From positions 16,023 to 80,022 of the forward strand of contig NZ_LASA01000052.1 of NCBI RefSeq assembly GCF_001562015.1: a stretch of DNA of 64,000 bases. Direction: 5' to 3'. This document shows, one piece after another, positions 1-7,882 of the stretch. The position numbers and the translations under genes are program-made. The first letter of the stretch is position 1; each line of letters begins with the position of its first letter. The notes beneath the pieces are model-generated. The model did no database searches, was not told the DNA's origin, and was given only the letters and a program-made list of their open reading frames with translations. This DNA is from Endozoicomonas arenosclerae (lineage in GTDB: Bacteria; Pseudomonadota; Gammaproteobacteria; Pseudomonadales; Endozoicomonadaceae).

Positions 1-64
1 CCAAGGTAAAACCCAGTCCAAATATCAGAACCACTGCAATCAGCATTATTAGCTGTTCACTCAT
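1..64 (-). CDS. N-terminal fragment of a membrane protein (cut by left edge)
   Basis: On the minus strand an ATG at position 64 opens a frame that stays open to the left edge and reads MSEQLIMLIAVVLIFGLGF. This is a single hydrophobic segment starting almost at the N-terminus, so a membrane protein or a signal anchor. Only 21 codons are visible and the family cannot be named. Nothing larger fits here on the plus strand. Confidence 0.5.
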   Translation of the reverse strand, partial: MSEQLIMLIAVVLIFGLGFTL

Positions 65-398
65 AACATCACCACTTCTTCTTTTTATATTGAGTCTGGT
101 GTTACTGATGGGCTGTACTGCTGGCCTCAACAACTCGGATCAATCCGTTTGAGCTTGGCGAACTCCCTCTATAAAAGCCGGAAGCATCGCTTTTCGCAAA
201 AGAACATATCCTTTATTTTCTTTGCGGATTTTAAAGTGGAATCTAAGTTAGCCAGACAATATAAATCAATCGACTTAAAGATGATTTACAAAGCCCTTAT
301 GAACTCTATAAACAGGGATAGATGAACTTTTACAAAACTCATGACCGCAGACCCGAAGGCCTGCGTTTTCGAGGAAAAAACGAATCAGATTGAAGTGA
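65..398. other. Intergenic stretch, no gene seen
   Basis: These 334 bases separate two minus-strand genes. Apart from the hairpin at 346-365 I see no coding frame with a ribosome binding site and no RNA gene. It should contain the promoter of the left-edge gene. Confidence 0.5.
346..365 (-). terminator. Probable rlmI terminator hairpin
   Basis: The minus strand reads CGCAGGCC-TTCG-GGTCTGCG: an 8-bp stem with one G-U pair and a stable TTCG tetraloop, 34 bases after the rlmI stop. The following T-run is weak, so termination efficiency is uncertain. Confidence 0.45.
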
Positions 399-1592
399 TC
401 AGACCCGGGTGACTCGGGCAATGATCGCCTTGATGTATTCTGTTTCTGGAATAGCAGGCAGAACAGGATGATCAGGCCCCTGGTGGCCCTGCTCAATGAT
501 TTGCAGATTACGATCAATATGGCGACTGCCCGCTCTCAGGGCATCAAACAGTGAATCCTTTTGCAGGTGCATAGAGCAGGAACAGGACACCAGAATGCCA
601 TCCTTTTCCAGCAACCTCATAGCCAGTTCATTAATACGACGATAAGCCTGCTCACCGGCTTTGGTATCTTTACGCTTTTTGATGAAGGCCGGTGGATCGA
701 CAATCACTACATCAAATCGCTCACCTTCATCTCTCAGGGCTTTCAAAGCAGTGAAAGCATCACCCTGAATCGATTCCACCCGATCAGCCAAGCCATTCAG
801 TTCAGCATTGTCATGAACCAGATCAACCGCCTGTTCGGAAGCATCAACACAAACCACCTGGCTGGCGCCAAAAGCGGCACACTGAACACCCCAGCCACCG
901 ACATAACTGAAAACATCCAGCACTCTTTTACCATTTACATAATGACGTAGACGCTCGCGGTTCAGACGGTGGTCATAGAACCAGCCTGTTTTCTGGCCTT
1001 TCATAACCGGTGCCTTGAACTTTACGCCGTTCTCTTCCAGCTCTACCTGTTCAGGCACTTCGCCATAAGCCACTTCGACATATTCAGGCAGCTTTTCCAA
1101 TTGACGCCCGGTGCCATCGTTTTTCAACAGGATGCCTGAAGGCTTCAAGACTTTGACCAGCGCTTCAACAATCTCATCCTTCACCACTTCCATACCGGCT
1201 GTGGACATTTGTGCCACAACAATATCACCAAAGCGATCTACCACCAGACCCGGTAATCCATCACTGTCGCCAAACACCAGACGGTAGAAAGGCTTGTCGA
1301 AAACTCTCTCTCTCAGGCTCAAAGCAACCTGAATACGGTGCACCAGCAGCGAACGATCCAGAACATATTTACTGTCACGACTAACCAGACGGGCACAGAT
1401 CAGACTATTGGGGTTGATATAGCCCGTACCCAGAGGTTTGCCTTCAGCACTTTCAATTTTGATCAGCTCACCCACTTCAAAGTTTTTCAGGGGAGAAGTC
1501 TGGGTATCAACTTCGTTGCTGTAGATCCAGAGATGGCCAGCTTTTAATCGACGGTCAGCCCGGTTCTTCAGGCGGAGAGTTTTTAGCGTCAT
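399..1592 (-). CDS. rlmI: 23S rRNA m5C1962 methyltransferase RlmI
   Basis: This 397-residue protein matches the length of Escherichia coli RlmI (396). An N-terminal PUA-like RNA-binding region opens with MTLKTLRLKNRADRRLKAGH and contains the WIYSNEVD stretch. The class I SAM-dependent methyltransferase domain follows, with the glycine-rich VLDVFSYVGGWGV motif (about residue 224 on), an acidic VCVDASE strand, the DPPAFIKKRKD motif and a CSCSMHL segment carrying the catalytic cysteine region. The family methylates cytosine 1962 of 23S rRNA. It appears to be transcribed alone, with a hairpin downstream. The shadow frames on the other strand are not genes. Confidence 0.95.
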   Translation of the reverse strand: MTLKTLRLKNRADRRLKAGHLWIYSNEVDTQTSPLKNFEVGELIKIESAEGKPLGTGYINPNSLICARLVSRDSKYVLDRSLLVHRIQVALSLRERVFDKPFYRLVFGDSDGLPGLVVDRFGDIVVAQMSTAGMEVVKDEIVEALVKVLKPSGILLKNDGTGRQLEKLPEYVEVAYGEVPEQVELEENGVKFKAPVMKGQKTGWFYDHRLNRERLRHYVNGKRVLDVFSYVGGWGVQCAAFGASQVVCVDASEQAVDLVHDNAELNGLADRVESIQGDAFTALKALRDEGERFDVVIVDPPAFIKKRKDTKAGEQAYRRINELAMRLLEKDGILVSCSCSMHLQKDSLFDALRAGSRHIDRNLQIIEQGHQGPDHPVLPAIPETEYIKAIIARVTRV

Positions 1593-1736
1593 GGGGTTAC
1601 AACCAGAGCGGCAAGAGGGATAAGCGCTCCATTATAATAACTAGCGCCATATTCTCCAAAGCGACTATTGATGAGAAATTTAAAAGCCATTAAGCTCAGC
1701 AGGGTCTTATAGGGAGTAGAAGGTTTCAATGAACTA

Positions 1737-1756
1737 CCCCGCAGCAAGCTGCGGGG
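1737..1756. repeat. Perfect hairpin at the downstream (right) end of the IS200 element
   Basis: CCCCGCAGC and GCTGCGGGG form a perfect 9-bp inverted repeat around AA, 24 bases beyond the tnpA stop. Its core CAGCAAGCTG recurs at 2300-2309. IS200/IS605 elements are recognised at subterminal hairpins of this kind, so this is probably the right-end hairpin. Confidence 0.65.
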
Positions 1757-1779
1757 TATCCTCAGTGCAACTTGAGTGG

Positions 1780-2256
1780 TCAGTCCATAAACAGACTGAT
1801 TTGGTTCGGACTTATTTCCTTCCGGTGTAGCTGCTTGCACTCCGCATTGCCTTGGTTTTTGACATAATTTGCAATTACATCTTCATTACCATGCTGGCCG
1901 ACAGTATTCATAAAATATCCTGAACTCCAGAATGCTCCACCCCATAACTTTTGCTTAACTTCAGGGTTTTTCTTGAAAACTTCACGTGCCGTGATGCTCT
2001 TTACTTTCTGAGCGATCGACTTCGGACTCATGGTCGGTACCGACTGTATAAGAAAATGGACATGATCCTTATCAGCACCAATTTCTAAGAAGTAAATTTC
2101 ATAACGCTCTGAGATAGCCAAGCATACCTCCTTCAACGTCTTGTCTACTTCATCGCTAAAGACCACTCTTCGATACTTTGCTGGACAGACCAAGTGATAC
2201 ATAAGAACAGTGACATTGTGGGATTTGTGGATGAACCTACTTTTAGCCATCCACAA
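1780..2256 (-). CDS. tnpA: IS200-type Y1 transposase TnpA
   Basis: This protein of 158 residues has the usual IS200 TnpA layout: MYHLVCPAKYRR near the N-terminus, the metal-binding HUH motif inside GADKDHVHFL, the KSITAREVFKK helix, LWGGAFWSSGYF, and the nucleophilic tyrosine in ANYVKNQG near the C-terminus. The family moves a single-stranded form of the element through hairpin ends. All catalytic motifs are present, so it may be active. The frame starts MWMAKSRF; a start at the third codon is also possible. Confidence 0.92.
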   Translation of the reverse strand: MWMAKSRFIHKSHNVTVLMYHLVCPAKYRRVVFSDEVDKTLKEVCLAISERYEIYFLEIGADKDHVHFLIQSVPTMSPKSIAQKVKSITAREVFKKNPEVKQKLWGGAFWSSGYFMNTVGQHGNEDVIANYVKNQGNAECKQLHRKEISPNQISLFMD

Positions 2257-2276
2257 AATGTAGTCACAAGTTCATG

Positions 2277-2311
2277 CTGCGGCTAATGCCGCAGAAACGC
2301 AGCAAGCTGCG
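2277..2311. repeat. Two hairpins at the upstream (left) end of the IS200 element
   Basis: CTGCGGC-TAAT-GCCGCAG (2277-2294) is followed at once by CGCAGC-AA-GCTGCG (2298-2311). They lie 20 to 55 bases upstream of tnpA and share the CAGCAAGCTG core with the hairpin at 1737-1756. They are probable transposase recognition structures and may also limit read-through into tnpA. Confidence 0.6.
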
Positions 2312-2324
2312 GGGAATATGACCC

Positions 2325-2420
2325 GTAGAGATTCAAGCCAGCAAGCTGGATGATACTTTAAAGCTTGAACTCACAGCACAAGCCCAAGCCAGTAAAGAGA
2401 TAGCCAGCCCTGCTGCCTAA
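2325..2420 (+). pseudogene. Short coding remnant next to the IS element
   Basis: A plus-strand frame of 31 codons with no start reads VEIQASKLDDTLKLELTAQ, continues with a helical, alanine-rich tail and ends at TAA 2418-2420. A stop lies two codons before it, right at the IS border. The composition looks coding, so it may be the 3' end of a gene disrupted near the insertion. It is too short to assign to a family. Confidence 0.3.
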
Positions 2421-2514
2421 AAAACAAGCTGACAATTAAGAGTCACTCCAGGCACTCAGTAGGAAGGGCTCATTATTTTGCAAACTGGCAAACACATAAA
2501 AGTAAACAAAATAT

Positions 2515-2539
2515 AAAAAGTACCCATAGTATACTTTTT
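2515..2539 (+). promoter_or_regulatory. Inverted repeat in the promoter region of the SDR gene
   Basis: AAAAAGTA (2515-2522) and TACTTTTT (2532-2539) form an 8-bp inverted repeat across a TATACT-like hexamer, about 100 bases upstream of the SDR start. It could be an operator overlapping a -10 element. No regulator gene adjoins it. Confidence 0.3.
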
Positions 2540-2637
2540 GGCGTACACTACCTCGTACTTCTAAGACCACTGACTTAAATTCTTTGTCCCCGACAAGGCT
2601 GACGTCAGAAAATAATAAAAAGAACAGGAGTATCTCT

Positions 2638-3411
2638 ATGGCCATGCAGGGCAATGTCGTGCTGATCACCGGTGGTGGCAGCGGTATGGGAAGACTGGCA
2701 GCGCAGCGTTGGGCTGAGGCTGGCAAGCAAGTTGCCATATTTGATATCAACGAAGCAGGCCTTCAGGAAACCGCTGAAGGTTACGAGACCATCCACCCTT
2801 TCGTAGTCGACATCACTGACTATGAAGCGGTAAAGAAAACCGTAGAAGAAGCTGAGGCGAAGCTGGGCGCCATTGACCGACTATACAATTGCGCAGCGAT
2901 CATGCCTCTGGGCAAACTGCTTGAGTTCAGCCCGGAACGCACCCGCCAGATGATGGATATAAACTACATAGGTCTGGTAAATATTACCCACTCGGTGCTA
3001 CCCGGAATGATTGCCAGAGGAAAAGGTGACTTCATCAGCTTTGCTTCAATGGCTGGCTGGGTTCCCATGCTGCTCACCGGTGCTTATTCAGCCAGCAAGT
3101 TCGCTGTTGCCTGTTACTCCGAAACCCTCTATCACGAGAACATCAATTCCGGCGTTCGATTCGCCTGTGTCTGCCCACCAGCAGTTGCAACGCCCCTGCT
3201 TAAACAAGGTAAAGAAACCGCCTGGCCAAAAATGCTTCAGGAAGGTGATGACCCTATTGCCCCAGCAGAAGTCATTGATGCCATTGAAAAGAGCATTGAT
3301 AAAAATGAATTCTGGGTATTCCCCAACAGTGCGGCCAGATGGGGTAACCGGGTTCGCAGAATGTTCCCTGGAGCACTCTGGAAGCATGTTCATAAAGTGG
3401 AAGGCTGGTAA
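2638..3411 (+). CDS. Short-chain dehydrogenase/reductase (SDR)
   Basis: This is a classical SDR of 257 residues. The N-terminal Rossmann motif TGGGSGMG binds NAD(P), the NAA-type strand appears as YNCAAIMPLG, and the catalytic Ser and Tyr-x-x-x-Lys are in SFASMAGW and AYSASKFA. An upstream in-frame ATG exists at 2584, but AGGAG eight bases before the ATG at 2638 and homology starting at MQGNVVLITGG decide for the later start. The substrate cannot be read from sequence. The gene stands alone between the IS remnant and a convergent exported-protein gene. Confidence 0.9.
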   Translation: MAMQGNVVLITGGGSGMGRLAAQRWAEAGKQVAIFDINEAGLQETAEGYETIHPFVVDITDYEAVKKTVEEAEAKLGAIDRLYNCAAIMPLGKLLEFSPERTRQMMDINYIGLVNITHSVLPGMIARGKGDFISFASMAGWVPMLLTGAYSASKFAVACYSETLYHENINSGVRFACVCPPAVATPLLKQGKETAWPKMLQEGDDPIAPAEVIDAIEKSIDKNEFWVFPNSAARWGNRVRRMFPGALWKHVHKVEGW

Positions 3412-3518
3412 CAACAAGCTCTAAAATTTATTCAACTCTCTAAGACTACTCTGCTGTTTTTTATACGAGAGCTGACCTTCGATTTAAGATCAGCTCTTTA
3501 AACCCTCTAAACAACACT

Positions 3519-4022
3519 TCAATGGTGCGAGGGGCACATCTTTTTCATTGTGAATTTATGATTGAACTCTGTTCTCGGTATAGCACCATCGCTACCCGGT
3601 TCTAGAAGAAGGGGTTCAGACTTAGCTTCAGTATCTTCAAGATATGCAACGTTACGCATACCTGCAGGAATTCGGAATATCAGAGTGCTATCAGGAAATC
3701 GGCTGACAGCGGTCTCTGAATCAGACTTATACTTTTCCAGATCTTTCCCAAGAAGAATAAATACCAGCTGAGTTGGAGTCACCAGTGTCTCTAATCTGTG
3801 TACACAACCCGATTCTTCTTGCTCAGAACTGGCATCAGCAATGTACTTTCTACACTCATCATTAACCGCTTCTAGGATGTATTTGCAGGAAGTGTCATAC
3901 TTCGCATCATAGGCATTTAGAGGCCAAACCACCTGAGTCTCCACGAGACTTTCCGCATAACTATTCATTGCGAATAGCATTACACATAACATTGTGCAAA
4001 AAACTGACTCTTTCATCTTCAT
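3519..4022 (-). CDS. Small exported protein of unknown function
   Basis: I do not recognise this 167-residue protein. It begins with a clear Sec signal peptide (MKMKESVFCTMLCVMLFAMN, cleavage probably after SYA). The mature part has four cysteines (in TSCKY, DECRK, SGCVH and KMCPS), enough for two disulfides in the periplasm, and an IFRIPAGMRNVAYLED segment. There is no lipobox at the cleavage site. It is convergent with the SDR gene and has no obvious operon partner. Confidence 0.65.
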   Translation of the reverse strand: MKMKESVFCTMLCVMLFAMNSYAESLVETQVVWPLNAYDAKYDTSCKYILEAVNDECRKYIADASSEQEESGCVHRLETLVTPTQLVFILLGKDLEKYKSDSETAVSRFPDSTLIFRIPAGMRNVAYLEDTEAKSEPLLLEPGSDGAIPRTEFNHKFTMKKMCPSHH

Positions 4023-4196
4023 TTATCACTACCTTATATAAGCCACTCTCCCAACTGAGACAGAAAAGCCCATACATAGTTCAATTAATAAAGGAAGAAT
4101 CAATAGAGTTTAAGCTATGGCTTGCTATATAAAGTCAAAAAGCCAACTGTGAAATGCAAAAATACCGCTCAATATGGAATATTTATTCACATCTAT

Positions 4197-4679
4197 TTAA
4201 AAATACTGCGGTATTTGTAAAGGCAACGGACTTTTGTTGTTGAAAGATAAAACCATGCAAGTTGTATCTTTATAAGGTTGATTAGCACTAACAGATTCAA
4301 AACCCTGCCTTCGGTAAAACTCGGGATCAATGTCTGAAAACAGATAGATGCCCTTTGCACCCGATTTGCCAAGATTATCGGATATTTCTTTCACCAGCCT
4401 TGATGCATAGCCCTTCCTGAGCTGATCGTCTCTGGTCGCAACCGAACCAACACCAAAACAACCTTCAGGTAAATTAAAGAGATTCTGATAAACAATCAGG
4501 GACGAAACTGCAATACCTTCACTTTCATAGACATACCAGACTCCCTGCTGGTACTTTTCACTCTCATGGCACTCTTTCAGATAGAGTTCTTTTGTATCTC
4601 CATCTCCCCAGGCTTCATAGCCCATCAGGAAGATTTCATCCCATTCAGATCGCCTGGCTTTACGAATCCCTGTACTCAA
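4197..4679 (-). CDS. GNAT family N-acetyltransferase
   Basis: This 160-residue protein has the GNAT fold pattern: an N-terminal strand (STGIRKARRSEWDEIFLMGYE), a central GVGSVATRDDQLRKGYASRLV stretch that is the acetyl-CoA-binding motif A (R/Q-x-x-G-x-A type), and a late FYRRQGFESV motif B. The acceptor is unknown. It lies 57 bases downstream of the large acyl-CoA dehydrogenase gene stop on the opposite side of a short gap and may or may not share its transcript. Confidence 0.85.
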   Translation of the reverse strand: MSTGIRKARRSEWDEIFLMGYEAWGDGDTKELYLKECHESEKYQQGVWYVYESEGIAVSSLIVYQNLFNLPEGCFGVGSVATRDDQLRKGYASRLVKEISDNLGKSGAKGIYLFSDIDPEFYRRQGFESVSANQPYKDTTCMVLSFNNKSPLPLQIPQYF

Positions 4680-4736
4680 AAATGACCTCTACAGAAAATG
4701 TGTGCTCACCAGAGTGATCTGGTGAGCTTTTTATAA

Positions 4737-6533
4737 TCAGACAAACACAAACTCTTCTTCAGTCAGAGTCATGGTGCTTTCAGCTCCAGCCATAATGGCC
4801 GCCTTGTGCACCTGAGCTCTTGGCAACAAACGCTCAAAGTAGAATTGTGCAGTGGCTACTTTTGACTTGTAGAGTGGGTCGGTTGAACCTTCAGCAATCT
4901 CTCTTTGGGCAACATTCGCCATCTGCATCCACAGATAACCCAGTATCACATAGCCGGAATACATCAGGTAATCGACAGAAGCCGCCCCCAGTTCATCCGG
5001 GTTAGACATGGTCTTCTCACCCACATGCATGGTGATTTCGCCCCACTCTTTGTTCAGAGCCTGCATGGGTTCAATGAACGACTGAAGACTTTCATTGTCA
5101 CTGTTAGCCTTGCAGTACTTGTGAATCAGTTTTGTGACACTGGCCAGCAAGGCCCCCTGGCTACCCATAACCTTTCGACCTAAAAGATCCAATGCCTGGA
5201 TACCAGTGGTCCCTTCATAAATCGTGGATATACGTCCATCTCTTACTATCTGTTCCATACCGTGTTCAGAGATATAACCATGACCACCAAATACCTGCAT
5301 ACCGAGATTGGTGACTTCCTGAGATACCTCAGTACAGAATGCTTTGGCAATCGGAGTCAGCATACCCAGCAGGTCTTCAGCCTGTTTTTTGTCCTCTTCG
5401 TTGCCAAACTTCTCATGGTCCACCAGCTGCGCCAACCAGTAAACGAATGCCCTGGAACCTTCCGTGAACGCTTTCTGGGTCATCAGCATTCGGCGCACAT
5501 CGGGGTGAACAATAATCGGGTCAGCAGCACCATCGGGATTTTTAGGGCCGGTGAGAGAACGCATCTGCAAACGCTCACGGGCATAAGTCACAGCACCCTG
5601 AAGCGAGGCTTCTGACATGGAAAGTCCCTGAAGTGCTGTCCCCAGTCTGGCGGAGTTCATCAGCTTGAACATGATATCCAGACCACGGCCTTCTTCACCC
5701 AACAGAACAGCCCGGGCACCGTCATAGTTCATAACACAGGTTGCGGAGCCTTTCAGACCCATTTTTTTCTCGATAGAGCCACAGGTAATGTTATTAAACT
5801 CTCCCATGGAACCGTCTTCTTCCACCCAGTATTTAGGCGCAATAAACAGAGAAACACCCTTGGTGCCTTCTGGTGCCCCCTCTACACGGGCCAGAATCGC
5901 ATGAACAATATTGTCGGTCAGATCCTGCTCGCCACCGGAAATAAAGATCTTGGTGCCTGACAGTGTATAGGTTCCGTCGCCATTGGGTTTGGCCTTGGTG
6001 CGCAATAAACCTACATCGGATCCACAATGAGCTTCGGTCAGACACATGGCTCCCGCCCACTCACCGGTCAGAATCTTTGGCATGAAGCGCTTCTTCTGCT
6101 CTTCTGTACCGCCATTCAACAAGCAGGTTACGGGAGCCAGTGCCAGGCCTGTATACATGTTGAACGCCCAGTTTGCAGAACCAGCCAGTTCAGAAACATA
6201 GGCTCCTACCGAATTTGGCAGTCCCTGGCCGCCGTCGCTCTCTGAAACACCCATTGCCTGCCAGCCACCTTCACCCCAGAGCTTGAAAGCTTCTTTAAAA
6301 CCGCTGGGCGTAGTCACCTTGCCTTCATGAAACTGACAACCTTCCTCATCACCGACTTTCTGAAGTGGGTGCAGGGTGTTTTCTGCGAACCTTGCGCCTT
6401 CTTCAACGATGGCATTGAGCAAATCCGGCGAAACCTGCTCGCATCCCTCAAGACCGGCATAGTGCTGCTCAGAGTTCAACAGATCATTCAATACAAACTG
6501 GATATCACGTAATGGCGCTTTATATTCAGGCAT
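4737..6533 (-). CDS. Acyl-CoA dehydrogenase, long C-terminally extended type (FadE/DmdC-like)
   Basis: This is a 598-residue flavoenzyme with the short N-terminal helical extension seen in the roughly 600-residue acyl-CoA dehydrogenases (MPEYKAPLRDIQFVLNDLL), FAD-binding MCLTEAHCGSDVG and KIFISGGEQD motifs, and the catalytic glutamate in ISTIYEGTTGIQ. A further helical domain follows. Members oxidise fatty acyl-CoAs; relatives include the methylmercaptopropionyl-CoA dehydrogenase DmdC. No other dmd or fad genes adjoin it, so the substrate is open. The TetR gene 374 bases upstream on the same strand is a plausible regulator. Confidence 0.9.
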   Translation of the reverse strand: MPEYKAPLRDIQFVLNDLLNSEQHYAGLEGCEQVSPDLLNAIVEEGARFAENTLHPLQKVGDEEGCQFHEGKVTTPSGFKEAFKLWGEGGWQAMGVSESDGGQGLPNSVGAYVSELAGSANWAFNMYTGLALAPVTCLLNGGTEEQKKRFMPKILTGEWAGAMCLTEAHCGSDVGLLRTKAKPNGDGTYTLSGTKIFISGGEQDLTDNIVHAILARVEGAPEGTKGVSLFIAPKYWVEEDGSMGEFNNITCGSIEKKMGLKGSATCVMNYDGARAVLLGEEGRGLDIMFKLMNSARLGTALQGLSMSEASLQGAVTYARERLQMRSLTGPKNPDGAADPIIVHPDVRRMLMTQKAFTEGSRAFVYWLAQLVDHEKFGNEEDKKQAEDLLGMLTPIAKAFCTEVSQEVTNLGMQVFGGHGYISEHGMEQIVRDGRISTIYEGTTGIQALDLLGRKVMGSQGALLASVTKLIHKYCKANSDNESLQSFIEPMQALNKEWGEITMHVGEKTMSNPDELGAASVDYLMYSGYVILGYLWMQMANVAQREIAEGSTDPLYKSKVATAQFYFERLLPRAQVHKAAIMAGAESTMTLTEEEFVFV

Positions 6534-6907
6534 GTCTCAGTCCTCAGATACTGTCTTCCGTGAACTGTCTTATTGGCACATAGAAACCTTGTTCTATGGC
6601 TGTCTGATCCATTCAGAGGCTTGCTTCGGTCAGGGAAAATTGAAGCCTGGAGACTTCATACTCTGTCAGCTTCTGGCACGATCAATTAAGACAATTGTTC
6701 GAATCTTTATGGGATGAACTCTAATGGAAAGGAATTTTATGGCAATACTCCATTTGCACTAGGGAGAATGTCTGGAGAGGGCTTTTTGATTTAAATTGAA
6801 CGGCCAGCAAAGAACCGGCCTTTAACAAAGAGCGCATAGCGCGAATAATTTCTCATTCCCCAAGGTAATGAGAAATTATTACAGACGCTAATTTTGCTAT
6901 TCGTGGC
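6534..6907. other. Intergenic stretch with a strong hairpin
   Basis: This 374-base gap separates the tetR stop from the acyl-CoA dehydrogenase start, both on the minus strand. It contains the hairpin at 6844-6880 and presumably the dehydrogenase promoter. The frames in it have no ribosome binding site and show no family resemblance. Confidence 0.5.
6844..6880. terminator. Probable tetR terminator hairpin
   Basis: AATAATTTCTCATT and AATGAGAAATTATT form a perfect 14-bp stem with a 9-base loop, 27 bases after the tetR stop. The stem ends in A/T pairs, so an RNA from the minus strand ends the hairpin in a U-rich stretch. Confidence 0.6.
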
Positions 6908-7558
6908 TTACTCTACGCCTGGCAAAGCATCCTGCTCCATGCCACCCGCGAGAAACTCAATCAGGAATTGAGACTGCTGACTCAGGTACTCCGGTGTCCA
7001 GGTTTCAGGATCCAGACGACACTGCTGATCCCAGCGAGCCACAGTATGGATCACAAGAGAGCCCATAAAGGTCAGTCGAGCATAGAGTTCTTTAACACTC
7101 AAATTCGGAAGAACCGTTCCAAAAGCTTCGGTCATCCGAACAAGGGAACTGCTTCTTGGAGTGTCCATGGCTACGATTTGCTGGTTACCACGCTGAAACA
7201 ACTGGCTGATCAGACTGGTATAGGAGCTCTCCTCTCTGGAAGTCTTCAGGTGCTCCATGTAGGGAATCACCAGTACCTTGGCCAGATCCCGGGTGGCGGG
7301 AGGCTCTTCCCGATTGAGAATATCATCAAGCATCTCGTGACGCTTCTGGTTCAGCGGGATCATACGGTAATCGAGAATGGCGTTGATCAGCCCTGCCCTA
7401 TCACCAAAATGGTACTGAACAGCAGAATTATTTTTCTGCCCTGCGGCTCGGGCTATTTCACGATCTGAAACAGCATCCAACCCTCTCTCGGCGATCAGCC
7501 TTTCCGCTGCTTTTACCAGCGCTTCCTTAGCGTCTGTCAGCTGTATAATTGCATTCAT
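6908..7558 (-). CDS. TetR/AcrR family transcriptional regulator
   Basis: This protein of 216 residues has an N-terminal TetR helix-turn-helix: AAERLIAERGLDAVSDREIA, then ARAAGQKNNSAVQYHFGDRA, with the typical QYHFGDR recognition-helix end. The C-terminal two thirds is a ligand-binding domain of the group that often controls acyl-CoA metabolism genes. The next gene on its strand is the acyl-CoA dehydrogenase at 4737-6533. A partly palindromic AT-rich site lies just upstream of its own start, suggesting autoregulation. The ligand is unknown. Confidence 0.9.
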   Translation of the reverse strand: MNAIIQLTDAKEALVKAAERLIAERGLDAVSDREIARAAGQKNNSAVQYHFGDRAGLINAILDYRMIPLNQKRHEMLDDILNREEPPATRDLAKVLVIPYMEHLKTSREESSYTSLISQLFQRGNQQIVAMDTPRSSSLVRMTEAFGTVLPNLSVKELYARLTFMGSLVIHTVARWDQQCRLDPETWTPEYLSQQSQFLIEFLAGGMEQDALPGVE

Positions 7559-7882
7559 AATGGTGCCATAAAGATTAAGTGATTTAACTTAATTAAATTA
7601 CTCACTTTAATATCATTTAAATTAAAACTGGTCAGTTCAGTTATATTGGCTGCCAGTTGTCAAAAGCCTGTCTATATTATCTCAATTATTTGTTTTGAAA
7701 TGCCGCCATTTAGAACCCTTTGCAAGTAAAGAGGGTGGGATAATGGCAGTATTTCTGACTCAAAGCTGTTTGATACAACTGTGCACAGCCCCTTAAATCG
7801 AACGCCAGCTTAACATCTGTGGCCTTTGTGGGGCGAACTCCATTTGGAGCTGAAGTTTTAATTCTACTGCACCGGTTAAAAA
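7559..7882. other. Divergent promoter region of tetR and the glycosyltransferase
   Basis: This 324-base AT-rich spacer lies between two divergent genes. Beyond the candidate operator at 7578-7606 I see no gene. A short minus-strand frame (7710-7928) runs into the glycosyltransferase start and has no coding features. Confidence 0.5.
7578..7606 (-). promoter_or_regulatory. Candidate TetR operator
   Basis: AGTGA (7578-7582) and TCACT (7602-7606) form the outer arms of an imperfect palindrome around TTAACTTAATTAAA, ending 20 bases upstream of the tetR start codon. Size and place fit an autoregulatory TetR site, but inner symmetry is poor. Confidence 0.35.

Larger units (their letters stand above)
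1737..2314 (-). mobile_element. IS200/IS605-type insertion sequence (approximate limits)
   Basis: A single Y1 transposase gene is bracketed by hairpins at 1737-1756 on its downstream side and at 2277-2294 and 2298-2311 on its upstream side, as expected for IS200-type elements, which lack terminal inverted repeats. No accessory tnpB follows. True ends cannot be fixed without other copies to compare. Confidence 0.65.

Noticed and set aside
1589..1840. 83-codon minus-strand frame between rlmI and tnpA
   Set aside because: It runs through the IS hairpin and the tnpA 3' end and lacks coding features.
4737..6533. Assignment as a DMSP-degradation gene (dmdC)
   Set aside because: The length and extra domain fit the broader class, but no dmdB, dmdD or dmdA neighbour is present, and substrate cannot be told from sequence.
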